From Oxyruncus cristatus (taxonomy: Eukaryota > Chordata > Aves > Passeriformes > Cotingidae): 64,000 bases of DNA. Each line of letters starts with the position of its first letter. Position 1 is the stretch's first letter. Both the position numbers and the translations under genes were made by a program. Below the pieces are notes generated by a model, which saw only the letters and a program-made list of their open reading frames with translations, was not told the DNA's origin and did not search any database. The DNA lies in assembly GCA_013399855.1 (NCBI GenBank), contig VXAY01005799.1, positions 1,661,866-1,725,865 of the forward strand, written 5' to 3'. Below, in pieces: positions 12,501-25,660 of this stretch.

Positions 12501-15500
12501 GGCAAATCTCTCCCTTTATCTCTTACTCAGTTGTTCTCAGCATGGTATCTCTAGCTACTACTGGGTTATTACATACAAAGAAAACACTTAAAATTGGACA
12601 TTTCCTGACCCCAAGAAGGGTGCACTATGTTCCCAGAAACCTTCCAGTTTTGGAGGTTTCACTTAAAACTTCTCAGATACTTCTGCAGGAAGCACTGAGT
12701 CTCTAAACAGCTTTTCAAAGCCTTTGTCTTTAGCAGAATACACTCAAAGTGTATATAAGCTTCTGGGTACACGCCAAAACATTTATATCCACTGCTGAGT
12801 TTTCTTGGGGGAAAGTCTAAGAGGTACCATCAGTTTGGGGTATGAAAAACAAATTTCCAGAGCAAGTGGCTATGCCCAAATTTCCGTGTTACATGGGAGT
12901 GTGCACAAAGAGGTGGCTAACAGAAATAAGTGAAGGTCTGCTTAATGATTTCTTGGTAATCCTTTTCAGTAAAATTGGTTCTCCACCCAAGACTCCTGTA
13001 AGCCAGGCAGCAGCTACCTCAGCTGGTCCTCCTAATATTGGAACAGAAGTGAATTCTGTGCCTCCAAAATCCAGCCCGTTTGTTCCCAGAGTTCCCGTCT
13101 ACCCTCCGCATTCTGATAATGTTCAATATTTCCAAGATCCCAGGACTCAACTGTCATATGAAGTTCCACAGTACCCACAGACAGGTGAGTGAGATGAGCA
13201 CTGAGTCAAAAATAGCTCTGAATTTTTCTGTAGAAAAGCCTGAATGCTGAGAAATAACTTTTATCTTGGTTTTGTCAATTTATTTTTCATTTTAGTTTAG
13301 CTTCCTAAATATCTGAATCTTCACTTAATGGCATGCTAATCTTGTCTGTTGCTGGGTATGTGAGGGACAGGCAGTTTGCTCCCAGTGTTGTTGGTTGGTT
13401 GTGTGCTGTATGTTATGCAACTTGTACCTCAGCATCCAGAGCCACTTGAACCTCAACGTGTTTCATCTGCTTTTGCCTTCGTTAGCGTTTAATTGCTTTT
13501 ATTTAGATTTGCTCATCTCATGGTCTATCCGTGAGAGTATCCACAGGCAGGATTCAAAGCCAGAGACACAGATTGCTTCTACTTTGTGCTTGCTCAAATG
13601 TATTTGAAAGGTTCCAGTTATTTTTTTAGATTACAGTGTGTATGTTTGTATTCAAGCAAACAATTAAGTGTTAACAGCATCAGGTCATTCACAAGCTCTC
13701 AAAAGGCAGAGATATGTTCAGTCCTCTCAGAAGGAAGAAGAAAGTCAAGTGTGAAATAGTTATTTACAGACATTTGGAATTAGGTTTTTTTAGCAATATA
13801 GTTCTTTATTTTAGAGAGAACTATTTAAACTCCCTATATAAAGAGGTGTTTTAAGATCCTGTCTTTTCAGTGACATAGTTACACCATAGTATATAATGGC
13901 AGATAAACTCCACCTTCCAAACCGGGTCCAGGTGGTGAAGGGGCATCTGCAAATGTGGTTGTCATCCATGAAATTGTATTTCGCAGAAACGTGGTAGGGT
14001 CAGTAACAGGTTTGCAAAGTGCGACTCCTCGTTCTCTGAAGGTGCTTATCAACGCTATTTACAGTTTTAGAAGGTGTAAAATTTTGGGTCGTTCATGGTT
14101 GCATTAAATCTGACTTTTTCCACTTTTTAAGGGTATTATCCACCACCTCCAACAGTACCAGCTGGTGTGGCTCCCTGTGTTCCTCGCTTTGTGAGGTCCA
14201 ATAACGTTCCAGAGTCCTCCCTCCCACCTGCTTCCGTGCCATATGCCGATCATTACAGTACATTTCCCCCTCGAGATCGACTGAATTCTCCTTACCAACC
14301 TCCTCCTCCGCAGCCGTATGGACCAGTTCCTCCTGTCCCCTCTGGAATGTATGCTCCAGTTTATGACAGCAGGCGCATCTGGCGCCCACAGATGTACCCA
14401 CGAGATGATATTATTAGGAGCAATTCCTTACCTCCCATGGATGTGATGCACTCATCTGTCTATCAGACATCATTACGGGAGAGGTACAACTCTCTGGATG
14501 GGTATTACTCTGTGGCTTGTCAACCTCCAAACGAGCAGAGGACTGTGCCTTTACCAAGGGTAAGTGAGAGCCAGGCAGGAAGGATATGTCTTGTCTTGGT
14601 TCTGAAGGTCGTTACTGAAAAGTTGGTAAATGATTAGCGTAGACCTGGTTTATTTGGGGTTACAGTGATCAAGGCATGTGACCGGGACAAAGTTCTTGTT
14701 TTGTTTTTCACCTTAATAAAATGGGTTTGTAAAACAGACCACTCTAATCTGCATTAGGAGCAGAGCCCCTCTGCCTCTGTAATTCCCGTGCATGTTTTCT
14801 GAATTAATTGCATATTGAAGGTTTGAGTTGCCACACATGGGCTGGGCTCTCCTACGAATTCCTGTGAAATTCTCCAAGTGATACCAGTGGAGGGTTACAG
14901 AGCCAAGGAAATCCGGGGATCCACGTGTGTCCCCTGCAAGTATTTGTCTTCTGCTTAGAGTGTGGTAGGACAGACAGTCGTGTGTTTGTTCTTGCCAGGA
15001 GCCTTGTGGTCACTTGAAGACTGGTTATGATGAGCAGCTGAGGCGGAAGCCGGAGCAGTGGGCACAGTACCACACACAGAAAACTCCTCTGGTATCGTCA
15101 ACCCTTCCCATGGCAACACCATCTCCAACACCACCTTCTCCTCTCTTCAGTGTAGATTTCAGCACAGAGGTGGGAAGCCAAAGAACTTCTTTATTTTCCC
15201 TTCCTGTTTCTGAGAGATGCCGTTTAATGTTTCTAGTAAAGATTTTCAACCTGCTCTCTGTTCATAAAATGAAATTGATCTTGTAGCAAAAGGAAAGTAG
15301 TATCTAATAATGATGCATTCAGTTTGATATTAAGGTGATGCTAAACATGATTGCAGTGAAAAGGTCAAGAAGTAAGGTGATTCAATTCAACCTCACTAAA
15401 GGAAATGTAATTTTATTGAACTAGCTTTGTGAACCTCCAGGTTTTTGTGCAGGGAACAACAGTTGCTTTCCATTAAAAAGAACATTCCCTTTCATACTCC

Positions 15501-18500
15501 AGATTGCTTTGTGACTTGATGAGTAGCCTGAATCAAGCTGCAAGTGCTTGTCAAGTCCCAGAAAATGCATATCCCTTATAAGTGGCAAAAGGCATTGGTA
15601 CTTGTGGGATAAGTCCTGAAAAGAAGAATGGGAACTCAAGAAATAGCAATACCGTGCTTTTGAAGGAAAAAAAGCAAACTTGTGATATTTTTTCTGTCTG
15701 TGTAAATTAGATGCATCCAAGAAACTAGTTTGAGAACCACTGTGCCAGGCAGTCTTAGCCATGGTTTGCCAGTTTCATTGATGATATTTGAGTTATTAAG
15801 ACTGATTATTCAGAAAATGTCATGTAAGATGGGTCTACCTGAAGTCCCTTATGTGTGCATTCAAGGTGGATCAGGGTTTAGCCCTCTTCATTCAGGTTGG
15901 AGGGTTCCCAGTCTTATTTCTATCTGCCAGTTGCTAATACGTTAAAGGAAAATGCATGGCTTCCTCTCAATTAAATTACTGTGGGAATTTGCCTAAAGAA
16001 ACCTGCTGCTAACACAGTGGCACTGATTTCAGACTCTCATCCTGGCAGACCAGGCAGTTATTTGTGTGGCAAAGCTTGCCCTCTGACAGCTGCCAGGGGC
16101 ACTTGGTTTAAAATTTGACAAAACAGCTTATGTTGTTCCCAGATCAAGTCTTGAATATGGCCGGAACTCCTTGATTGACTTTTGAGATAACTTAATTAAA
16201 TAGCAGTAAATGTCTCTTCTCATTTTAAAACTGAATTCCCTGTTTCTGTTATTCACTACTTATTTATTCCCTTTTCTGTAGTTCTCAGAGAGTGTCAGTG
16301 ATTTGAGTGGAACTAAATTTGAGGAAGACCATCTCTCTCACTATTCACCGTGGTCTTGTGGCACTATTGGCTCTTGTATAAATGCAATCGACTCAGAGCC
16401 CAAGGATGTGATTGCCAATTCCAATGCCGTGTTGATGGTAGGGGTTTTCTGCATGTTCTCTCGTTAGTGTGGTGATCCTTACATGCTGAAGTGTCTTCTC
16501 TTTGGTTAAACCAGCCTTTTTTTGTTCTTAATTTGGTAGCTTCCGTTATTAGTATTTTAAAGTAGCTTTGCCCGCTTGGAATATGTTTTCCCAGTTTTGT
16601 AAATAGGCAACAATAATTGGAAAGTTATCAGCTGACTGAAGAATCTGAATAACCTCAATGAGCCCATATTTCTCCTGTCTCCTGAATATGTAGGATTTGG
16701 ACAGTGGGGATGTTAAAAGGAGAGTGCACTTATTTGAGACACAGAGGAGGGCGAAGGAGGAGGATCCTATAATCCCGTTCAGCGACGGACCGATCATCTC
16801 CAAGTGGGGTGCAATCTCCAGGTCATCCCGCACAGGCTACCACACGACAGATCCCATCCAGGCCACTGCTTCCCAAGGAAGTGCTACTAAGCCCATCAGT
16901 GTGTCAGGTACAAGTGCAGGCTTTGTGACAATAGTTCATCGTTTGTGTACATCATGAGCGTTTCCTCTTCGTGCTTACTGTGGCTGTGCAGATGCAGAGA
17001 GCTAAAATACCTGTATACCCCACTTAAGAACAGAGAAGATAGTGAATGGTATCCTAATTTTTTTACAGATTATGTCCCTTATGTCAGTGCTGTTGACTCA
17101 AGATGGAGTGCCTATGGCTCGGATTCTGCTTCATCAGCGCGTTATGCAGAACGGTACAAACTCCTCTCTGTGTTCTCTTAAAAGCATTTTCTGTAGCTTG
17201 CAGTTCTTCAAAATCCTCAGTGTGTGTGTGTGGGGAATCTGGAATGTCTATTAATAGGCATTCTTAATTTTAAAGACCTTTTACCTAACCAGCATAAAGC
17301 CTTGGAAAAACTAGGTTAAAAGTTGTGTAGTCTTCAATACTTAATGCAGTTACATTGCTAGTAATTGTGCTTTATTATCCCTTGAGAGGCCTAATGAAAG
17401 TATTGGAGTCAGGTGCTGCCAAGCTGTCATGTCAAAATTTGAGTAGTTTCAAGTTTTCTTTCCACATCTTACCCGTACATAAAATAAGGATGTTTTTTCT
17501 TCATACAGTGCCTTGGGGTATTGTGAGCCCCAGTGAAAATGAAAAGCACATTGTCTTAGTCACAGAGTTTCTGCCCAAAAATCTAACAGTGATAGACTAA
17601 GGAGGTTTATGGGGCCTTGATTTAGACAGCTTGTTTTTAATTTCCTTTTTTTTTGCCTTCTTTCTCTTAAAGGGACAGGTTCATAGTTACAGATTTGTCT
17701 GGTCACAGAAAGCATTCCAGCACTGGAGATCTGCTGAGTATTGAATTACAGCAGGTAAGACAAGATGATATACCATAGAATTTTCAATTTTTAAAAAAAA
17801 TTGTTTAGTAAAGTGGTTTTAAATAAGTTTTCTTAGTGTAGCCTATAGAAAATAGTACAAATGGCAAAATTATCAGTTAGGGTTAAACTAGAAGCTAGTC
17901 CTGTAATGCTTAGTGTGCTGCTGTAGGACTGCTAGTGTGAGCTGTTCCACTGACATCAGTAAGGCCATTTTGGGGAGAAGGTGGTGGGCCTGATGAATGT
18001 GAGCAAATGCAGAGCAAAATAAATGGAGTGCATTAAGGGCACACACATTACCCATCTAGCAAGAGAACTGTGCTTGTGTCAACTGGTTTGTTTGGCTATT
18101 TGCCAGCCCGTGGTCTAAGTGTAGTGGCTGGTAACTGATCCCTTTCTTTCCACAGGCCAAAAGCAATTCCTTACTGCTTCAGAGAGAGGCGAATGCCCTG
18201 GCCATGCAACAGAAGTGGAATTCTCTAGATGAAGGCAGTCGTCTTACCTTAAATCTTTTAAGCAAGGAAATTGATTTGAGGAATGGTGAGGTAAAGAAAG
18301 GGGTAATTGGGATGAACAAATCTTTGAGGGGTTTTGTATATACAGAAGTGCCTGAATTTTAACTAAGAGTTAAAACTAAATTTTAACACTCTCAAATGTT
18401 TATAGCATGTTCTGTGCGAGTTAAGTCACTGTTGTTGCACTCAGGTATTTCCCTGAGATTGGGCAGGTGCACCTGCTGTGCTTCTGCTTCCATTTACAAA

Positions 18501-20294
18501 ATGGGAGGAATACAACAATCATTTTCATGCAGTCATAAGGTTTTGTTCTATTTGTGTGTGTTATAGATCTAAACATTTTGCCACTGGACTCTGCTGAAAT
18601 TTGTACTTCAGTATTCATTTTATCTCTCTGTTTTGGTACTTTATTGTGATTGTATTTAGCCTTGTATCCTGTGCTGTCTGTGCCTGAAGCTCTGTTGTGT
18701 CTAACTAGCTTGCTTGTGTTGTAGAAACGTTGTGTCCAAGAAATGCATCTTCTATTTTCACTGTAATGGTCCAGTGTTGTGTGAAGCAGGTGAAAAGCCA
18801 GCTTGATATTTACAGAATGTATTAATTCTTGTTTTAGTCTGATTATACTGAAGACTGTGCAGACACAAAGCCAGATCGAGACATTGAACTGGAGCTGTCA
18901 GCCCTTGATACAGACGAACCTGATGGGCAAGGTGAACAAATAGAAGTGAGTACAAAAATCTGTGTGTCACTGGGTTCTTTCATTAGCCTTTCTATGGATA
19001 GCAAAGCCTTTTGGTTTTAGTCTTTGTAGTGACATGAAACATTTGCCTTTTTTTTAACACTTGGGGTCTTGTACTTCTCACTCAGATACCTGGTAGTTAA
19101 TATTACTGAATTCAAAATGAACCTGCAGTTTATACTACTGTCATTCACAGCCATCTTCAAATAATTGGCTTCTCCTGTAGTAAAATGTGGTCAGCATTCC
19201 GATAATATGACATAAAAATAAGGAGTTTATGACCGGACTCCCATTTCCATCAACTTAATGCAGTGGAACATAACAGGAAAATGTAAAGCCGGTAGGGACA
19301 GAATTGATGGGCGTTTCTCCTTTTCTCTTGTAGGAGATTCTGGACATACAGCTGGGGATTAGCTCCCAAGATGATCAGCTGCTCAACGGAACAACTGTAG
19401 AGAACGGGCATCTGCTAAAGCAGCACCAGAAAGAATCTATGGAACAGAAGAGACAAAGTTTAGGTGAAGACCTTGTGATTCTGTGAGTGTTAGACAAAAC
19501 AGCAGTGTCTGCCAGTATTAGACAAACAGCAGCATCAGAATAGTGGAAGCATGATTGTGTAAGGATGAACTATGTACCTGCTCAGACTTGGATTAGACAC
19601 CTGCATTGTGTATACTTGGTGAAGTGAGAAGAACCTGTTCAGAAATAGAATTAGGTCACAAACCTGGAAGTCACAGGCTGGTACCATTGTTCGTATGCAT
19701 CGTTGTAATTGTACACACTGAAACGTGTCACGGCTGTTCAAAATACCTTTCACATTCAGTAAGCAAAAAATGCAAAATATTTTTATAGTTAACAGAAATT
19801 AAGAAAAACTTCAAAAAGGTTAAATGTCGGACTGTTTGCACAAATCTCCATGGAGAGGTAGATTTTAAACCACACTATTTTAGGTTTCTATGTTCTGTAG
19901 TCTTTAATGGGTAAAAGCAGCCTTTGAAACTGAGGCAGACTACATTAACATCTCGAGCGTACCGTTCCATAGTAAGATCTTTAGCCTGTTGCTAAAAATG
20001 AGTCGATGTCAGTATTTATTTAATGCACACAATTCAGTTCCGGATACTTGTGCATGTACTTGTTTAATATTTGTGTAACTTATTTTTCTCCTCAGGGAGG
20101 AGCAGAAAACAATCCTGCCCGTAACTTCTTGCTTCAGTCAGCCGATCACAACATCTGTTAGCAATGCAAGCTGCCTGCCCATCAGCACATCAGTCAGTGT
20201 TGGCAGCCTCATTTTGAAAACTGCTCACATTATGTCTGAGGATAAAAATGACTTTTTAAAGCCTGTTGCAAATGGCAGGATGGTTAACAGCTGA
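6304..20294 (+). CDS. RC3H2: Roquin-2: RING/ROQ/CCCH RNA-binding E3 ubiquitin ligase, complete
   Basis: Roquin-2 is a cytoplasmic protein that binds stem-loop decay elements in mRNA 3'UTRs and recruits deadenylation machinery; its RING finger gives E3 ligase activity (family knowledge). I joined 20 coding exons, all with GT-AG borders and consistent phase: 6304-6534, 7904-8021, 8477-8710, 9581-9756, 9937-10137, 10513-10645, 10878-10996, 11284-11396, 11945-12253, 12970-13184, 14132-14559, 14999-15169, 16282-16437, 16694-16907, 17069-17153, 17673-17754, 18156-18290, 18838-18945, 19334-19482, 20096-20294. Total 3,576 nt, 1,191 residues, about the usual family length. RING is at residues 14-53, the ROQ/HEPN region roughly 80-400, a CCCH finger at 416-435 (C-x8-C-x5-C-x3-H), then a long Pro/Ser/Tyr-rich tail ending NGRMVNS. 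The start has A at -3 and encodes [11 protein letters not shown]. No frameshift or missing ligand is seen. RC3H1 is the paralog; the tail sequence and the PDCL neighbour favour RC3H2. Confidence 0.96.
11284..11396 (+). CDS. RC3H2: RC3H2 exon with the CCCH zinc finger
   Basis: The exon follows a T-rich acceptor ending ccttgaaag at 11275-11283 and ends GAAAA before gtgagt. It encodes residues 405-442. Cys416, Cys425, Cys431 and His435 form a C-x8-C-x5-C-x3-H finger of the kind that contacts AU-rich RNA in Roquin and tristetraprolin families. The codon split at the 3' border (AA plus A) is completed by the exon at 11945. Confidence 0.93.
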
Positions 20295-21993
20295 AAGGCA
20301 TTCATCTTTCCAGCTTGTGACCACACCATGGAAGCATTTACACTAGCTTTTTATATATATAATATATATTATATAATGTATATTTTTTTTAAAAGAAATA
20401 ATATTGGGGTCATGCATTTCCTGTGGACTCTTTGATACTTCAAGCCCCTCTCGCATTAGCATTCTGAAGAAAAAAAAAAAACTTACTTTACTAGGGTAAG
20501 GCGTTCACTTTCCACAAATGAATGGAAGTTGGACATTGTTTTACTTAAGCTTAAAGCAGCTTTTTATGAGTTTGTAGCAATCCGGTGCGGTATCTGAGCC
20601 ATTCTTGTTGAAAATGGCTTCTGTAGAAAACTAACAACTCAGTTATTTAAACTAGCAGGATCCTACGATGATACATCTAGTGAAAGGAAGACTAACTTAT
20701 TTGTCTCTGTTTTGTTTCACGAGAGAAGAACTTGTGTCTTGTTGCAGCTGCTTTTTCCTTAGTTGTGGAACTTTGCGTGGAGTATTGTTTGAAGACTGAG
20801 AGGTGGAGATTTGGACTTGAGGCTTTTACAGGGTTAACACACCATTAGCTTTGCACTGTTATTTGCAGGTCTGTGGTGCAGTGCTTTGCTGCAGGTTTTG
20901 GTTTCCATTCCTCCCCCCAGTTTCTGCTTTAGTGCTGTAGATACACATACACAGGCTACTTGTCCAAGTAAAGTTGTCAGAAGTAAACCAAGTGCCTAAG
21001 TCCTCCAGCTAGTGTAGTAGGTATTCATTTCCCTAAGCTATACGTGAAACCATTTGCAATGATTTTGAGAGGTTATGCACTAATGTAACAGCAATTCTGG
21101 GTTTTTTTCATGTTTTTTTTCTTTTTTTCATTAATAGTTCTCAACTTGGAGATTATAGGATCCAGATGACTTGGCAAAAAGTATCAGGTGCTCTTGGCTT
21201 TCCTTTGAAAACCCTGTATCTAGTGTTTGCACTGACTAACAAGATGGTATTGCTGTTTTTTGTACTGTTTTGTTTTTAATTTAAACTAAATATTGGGAAT
21301 TTAAGGCGGTTGTAATTACCTTTGTTAAATGTTGTTAATCATAATTTTGTATTCAGGTTTAATTTTTGCTTATTCAGTGGCAACTTATTTTCAAAGACCT
21401 TGAAAATACAATGAGATAGCATTATCTGACCTTCAGAGTACTGAAAACTATGAATTTATGCCCTGCTAAGAGGTGACTGAGAATCATGTTAGACATGTCA
21501 ACTGAAAATTGGTTTTCATAAACACACATGAACTAGAGCCCTGGGCATATTTTTTTTGAGAAGCTTAAAAATCTGATTTTTTTTTTTTTAAAGCAGGACT
21601 CTCCCTCCTGATGATTACTGTCTTCTTGTTTGTCCTCTTACTTTTCTTTGTGACGAGTTTTACATTTTTTTTTATGTTTTTATTAACTTCTGTGAAGTTG
21701 TTTACTCTGAAAATTGTACTGGAATATTTTAAGCCAAGCTGATCTTTCACCAGGTGTACTGCATGTAAGGGCTTTTCCTGCTAGCAAAATGCTTAAAGAG
21801 GATCATGTTACTGGTCGTCTGAGTTGTTATTTTACAAAATCACAGCTATGTGGTCGGGTAAGATTTTGATAACTGTTTTGTGCACGCTTCTGGGGGGTGG
21901 GGGTTGGCATTTCCCTGAGGGTTACTGATTAGACTAAGTAAATATTGGTGTTTGATATCTCTCCTAACGAACCTGTCCATGAATTAATTACGT

Positions 21994-22001
21994 TGTAAAT
22001 A
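21994..22001 (+). promoter_or_regulatory. Pumilio response element, RC3H2 3'UTR (first)
   Basis: TGTAAATA matches the PUF consensus UGUANAUA exactly. It is sense-strand relative to RC3H2 and lies about 1.7 kb after the stop codon. Binding is inferred from the motif. Confidence 0.6.
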
Positions 22002-22332
22002 TACCTGCAAATCCAAGGGTTAGTTTTGATATTCTGGTGTCAGTATGGAAGATCTTACACATCTATTTAGTACTCCAGTGTCAAGGAATGTATGTAGAAA
22101 AGCAGTCCAGTAGTCTTTTCTTAGTTTCCTTTGGCTGTTGCTGTACCTTCTCCAGCCAGTGCCACCTCATCGTAGGGTTAGACTGACGCTTCGTTTCACT
22201 CGCGATGTGAACTGAATGGATACAAGAACCAGACCACCTTTGCCACCTTAACTTATTTCCTATTGATGTTAACTTTAACTTAGAATGTTAGACATAAATA
22301 TGATTGTTGTATATTTTATACCAAGACCATTC

Positions 22333-22340
22333 TGTAAATA
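22333..22340 (+). promoter_or_regulatory. Pumilio response element, RC3H2 3'UTR (second)
   Basis: This is a second exact TGTAAATA, 339 bases after the first and on the same strand, in the RC3H2 3'UTR. Binding is inferred from the motif. Confidence 0.6.
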
Positions 22341-25062
22341 TGAATTTATATTACTTTTGAAATGCTTCTGAGATACTATTATTTGCTGTACAATGTAATT
22401 CCAAAACAGATATGCAAACAAGTATGTCTCTTTCATGGATATTTAAACAGTGAGATCTTCCATGTTGAAGGTGATGTAATTTTTTTAAAAGATTTTTAAA
22501 TTTTAAATTGCTATTTTGTTACAAAAATAGAGAAAATATAAAGGTTTGAGAAGTCCTTATTTGCCCTCAGGGAAAGAGCCCTCTGTGCACCAGAACTCCA
22601 CAGAACATCTTCAGCATGATCTGAGGGTGAATATATACTACATAAATTGATTGTGTATTTACCTTTAACTTTTTAATTTTAAAATTGCAGTTTTAAAAAC
22701 TTGGTTGTGCTCTGCTGGAGGGGGTTGGGATAAGCTGCTTACACACATTTGCCTGTTTGTCCAGTGAAATGACATAAGCCTGACTTATTCCTGCCAACTT
22801 CTTGGCATACTTAAGAACAAATGTATCTCTAGACTCTTGTCTGCAGCAGGAGGTCCCGTGATAGAGCAGTTCTCTAGGGTGACCATACACTTCAGGTGGA
22901 AAGTTGGTTCTGAACTGAGGCTAGGGTTTTTTAGTTGAATTTTTAATCTGTAGAAGGACAGGCAACAGAATTATTTGGGGGTTTAACAGCATGCCAGCTT
23001 TGTCTTACGGTTTTGACGGTGACTGTGTGGTTTTTGCCATGAAACTAATGCCCTCCAGTGCCCTGACAGGGAGAAGAAGCTGCAGGTGGGAACGCCTGGC
23101 TCTGGCTTTCTTCTTTGTTGAAGTTTCAGCCCTTGACCCTTTACAAACAAGTATGTATTCATGTTGTTAGTTGTAAATCAGGTGCCTTTGGGCTATGGAA
23201 GGGCTTATTTTCTGACACTGAGATAGAGTGACTTACCTGTGTGTGTTAATAGCAGTGATGCCCATTTAGGTTTTGGCCTGACTTACCTGTGCTGTCAGAA
23301 AAGAAGGCCCGTAGCAGATCGGGGAGAGAGATTGGCTCTTTTGCTTTGCTTGGACAAGCATTTTAGGTTGTTTTGGTTTGGTTTAATTTTTTTTTCCTCC
23401 CCATTAGGGGTACAGCAGGGATTTCACATGCAAGAGAGACAGGAATTATTAGTATCTAAGTTAATTGTGTTGCCTCACTATCTGGATTCATTCCTTGGTT
23501 TGCCTCATTTCCCACATAGGTCTTAATAGAGACTAATGCTTGTGCTGGGAGAATGCTTGTGTGAGAAAGTAGTTATCTGTACATTCTTAACATATACTTA
23601 GAGCAGAGTGATTTGCCCTGCTACTGATATTTTGTTCCTGTAAACAGGTGACAAGAAATGAATCTTAGTGTTTATGCAGATTTTGCATTGTAGAATGTAT
23701 ACTAGACCCTTCAAAGGCAAGGTTAGACTCTTTGCAAAGCAAACTGGCGTTGGTTCTTGGTAGTCTAGTACAGGGACACTGAAGTTTGGCATTTGATTTA
23801 GGGAAAAAAAGTTGTACACAGCTGATTATGTTAAATAAACTCTTAATTAAGCTCTCTGTAGAAGTCTAATTTGGAAGGTTTTAGTGCTTGGATAACTCAA
23901 TTGAAATATTAATTTCTCCTGTACTCAAGAGCCGAATGCTGTTCTTGTATAATAGTGTACTAGGCTGGATGAGGTACAAAATAATGCACAGTGGTCAGAA
24001 ACAGCTGAGGAAAGAACGCTTCAAATAACTCAATCTAAACTCGGAATAGTTCCAAACATTGGTTTTGTTTGCTTTTTTTAAAGCACAAGTTGTCAAGTTG
24101 TACCTGTTGCTGTACATAAACACTGTATGCCAGCAGCTCCTTGATCATATTTGTGAACAGACTTTTCATTCATTATTAGACTGTTATTAAAGGAAGGTGT
24201 TGCATTTGAGAGTGTAACAAAATGAGAAATGATCAGATGATCTACAGGATGTAAAAGTCCATTTTTATGTTGTAGTTTAATCCCTTTTTTAGGAAGTTCC
24301 CTCTCATTGAGGGACCTCTTCTGCAAGCAGAACCCAATAAATGTGCTTTTTTTAAATGACCCGATTTCCCGGTATAAATGAACAGCTGACTTTGGCAGTA
24401 GTCATCCCCGTGCATCTCTTTGCTGGCAAGGGAGCAGGACAAGGGGAAAAAACCCCCGAAAACTGTCAGTGATGAGATGAAACAAATCTGAATAATCAAA
24501 GTGCCCAATGCCCAAACATAATCCTACACCCCGTTATTTACGGATGCTTGTGGAAGCTTTTAATCACTTGAGACTTTGCTGTAAAAGCTAAACTAAAGCA
24601 GAGCCTGGCTGCGTTTCTTACTGCCAAAAGCCAAGGTCATTTGCACATAGCCCCTGGATTTCTCCAGAGTAGATCTCCGTTACCCAAGGCATGGGAATGC
24701 ATGCGTTTTCTTAGCTGGGCAAACAAGTACATTATACAGTAGTTGTGATACAACACACGTGGCTTTGATTTGTACTGCACATACCCACTGTACAGCCACT
24801 CCAGAGTATTGTGGTTAGCTTGCAGCATCTGCTGTCGCATTGATACTGTTTACTGCGTATTCTTTTCCCTGGAAGTTTTAAAGAAAATTTTTTTTTTCTT
24901 GTTGCATTGATTACATTTTATAAATTTGCTTAGCTGGAAAGTTTGGGAAAAGAGGCCTGTTTGTCAATTGTACAACCGATTGTGAAGCTCTAGTGTGAAT
25001 ATTTTTACGTCTGTATTAGACATTTTCTTTGCAAATCTATTGTTCGATTGAAATGTAAATGA

Positions 25063-25068
25063 AATAAA
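25063..25068 (+). terminator. RC3H2: RC3H2 proximal poly(A) signal
   Basis: AATAAA lies in 'gaaataaaag', followed within 15 bases by 'gatggtgtaca', a G/T-rich stretch. It fits a cleavage site near 25085 and a 3'UTR of about 4.8 kb. Confidence 0.65.
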
Positions 25069-25429
25069 AGATGGTGTACACCCATCATGTATAAAGCAGG
25101 CACCATCGCTACGATGGATTTAATGCTCATTTTTATGGCGCATTCTCAGCTTCTATTTAAAACTATAATTTAAAGAAAAAAAAAATCTGTAAAATGAAAT
25201 GGGGATATATGGGGGAGTAAATTCTATTCCGTTTATTTCGGTTTTGATTCCCACTGGTAATGTTTCCCTTCGTGTTAGAGTAGGGGGGCCCCGGCGGGGC
25301 CCGTGTGTCGCTGTAGCACTGACGTGCAGAGGTTGTAGCTTTGGCTGGGCACGGATAGAGCATCCCGGTTCGGTGTTTGAGAGACTCGATGGAAGAAGTT
25401 TGCAGTATTGACATGTATTTGCATGCACG

Positions 25430-25435
25430 AATAAA
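25430..25435 (+). terminator. RC3H2: RC3H2 distal poly(A) signal
   Basis: AATAAA is followed by 'ttatttgtcc' and then 'gctgtttgtctt', a good downstream T/G-rich element. It is the last signal before the PDCL CpG island, only about 50 bases on. Confidence 0.6.
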
Positions 25436-25454
25436 AATTATTTGTCCACCTTAA

Positions 25455-25660
25455 CCGGGCTGTTTGTCTTCAGCCGGGGCTGGGGCGGGACGAGCGGGGG
25501 CAGAGGAGGGGGGNNNNNNNNNNNNNNNNNNNNNNNNNNNNNNNNNNNNNNNNNNNNNNNNNNNNNNNNNNNNNNNNNNNNGGCCGGTTCGCTCGGGGCC
25601 CGCGGTGTCACCGGCCCCAGGCCCGGCCCCCGTGCGGGGCCATCCGGTAATCCCGGGCCA
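25455..25660 (+). promoter_or_regulatory. PDCL: PDCL CpG-island promoter, interrupted by a gap
   Basis: Sequence on both sides of the gap is CpG-rich, in sharp contrast with the AT-rich RC3H2 3'UTR before it and the AT-rich intron after it. It sits upstream of the PDCL start codon, separated by an intron, so it is the likely promoter and noncoding first exon. The start site itself cannot be placed. Confidence 0.6.
25514..25581. other. Assembly gap (68 N)
   Basis: A run of N is flanked by very G/C-rich sequence (gggggcagaggaggggg before, ggccggttcgctcgg after). It falls where the PDCL promoter and first exon should lie. Frames drawn through it are artefacts. Confidence 0.99.

Larger units (their letters stand above)
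20295..25450 (+). other. RC3H2: RC3H2 3'UTR, long
   Basis: After the TGA at 20292-20294 the sequence runs about 5 kb without a splice-like exon pattern, AT-rich, with many AUUUA-type stretches and poly-T runs. Two AATAAA signals (25063-25068 and 25430-25435) would end it; a third, weaker candidate lies near 24336. Two Pumilio-type TGTAAATA elements lie inside. An AT-only stretch of 'tatata' type is at about 20350-20390. No other gene is seen here. Confidence 0.8.
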
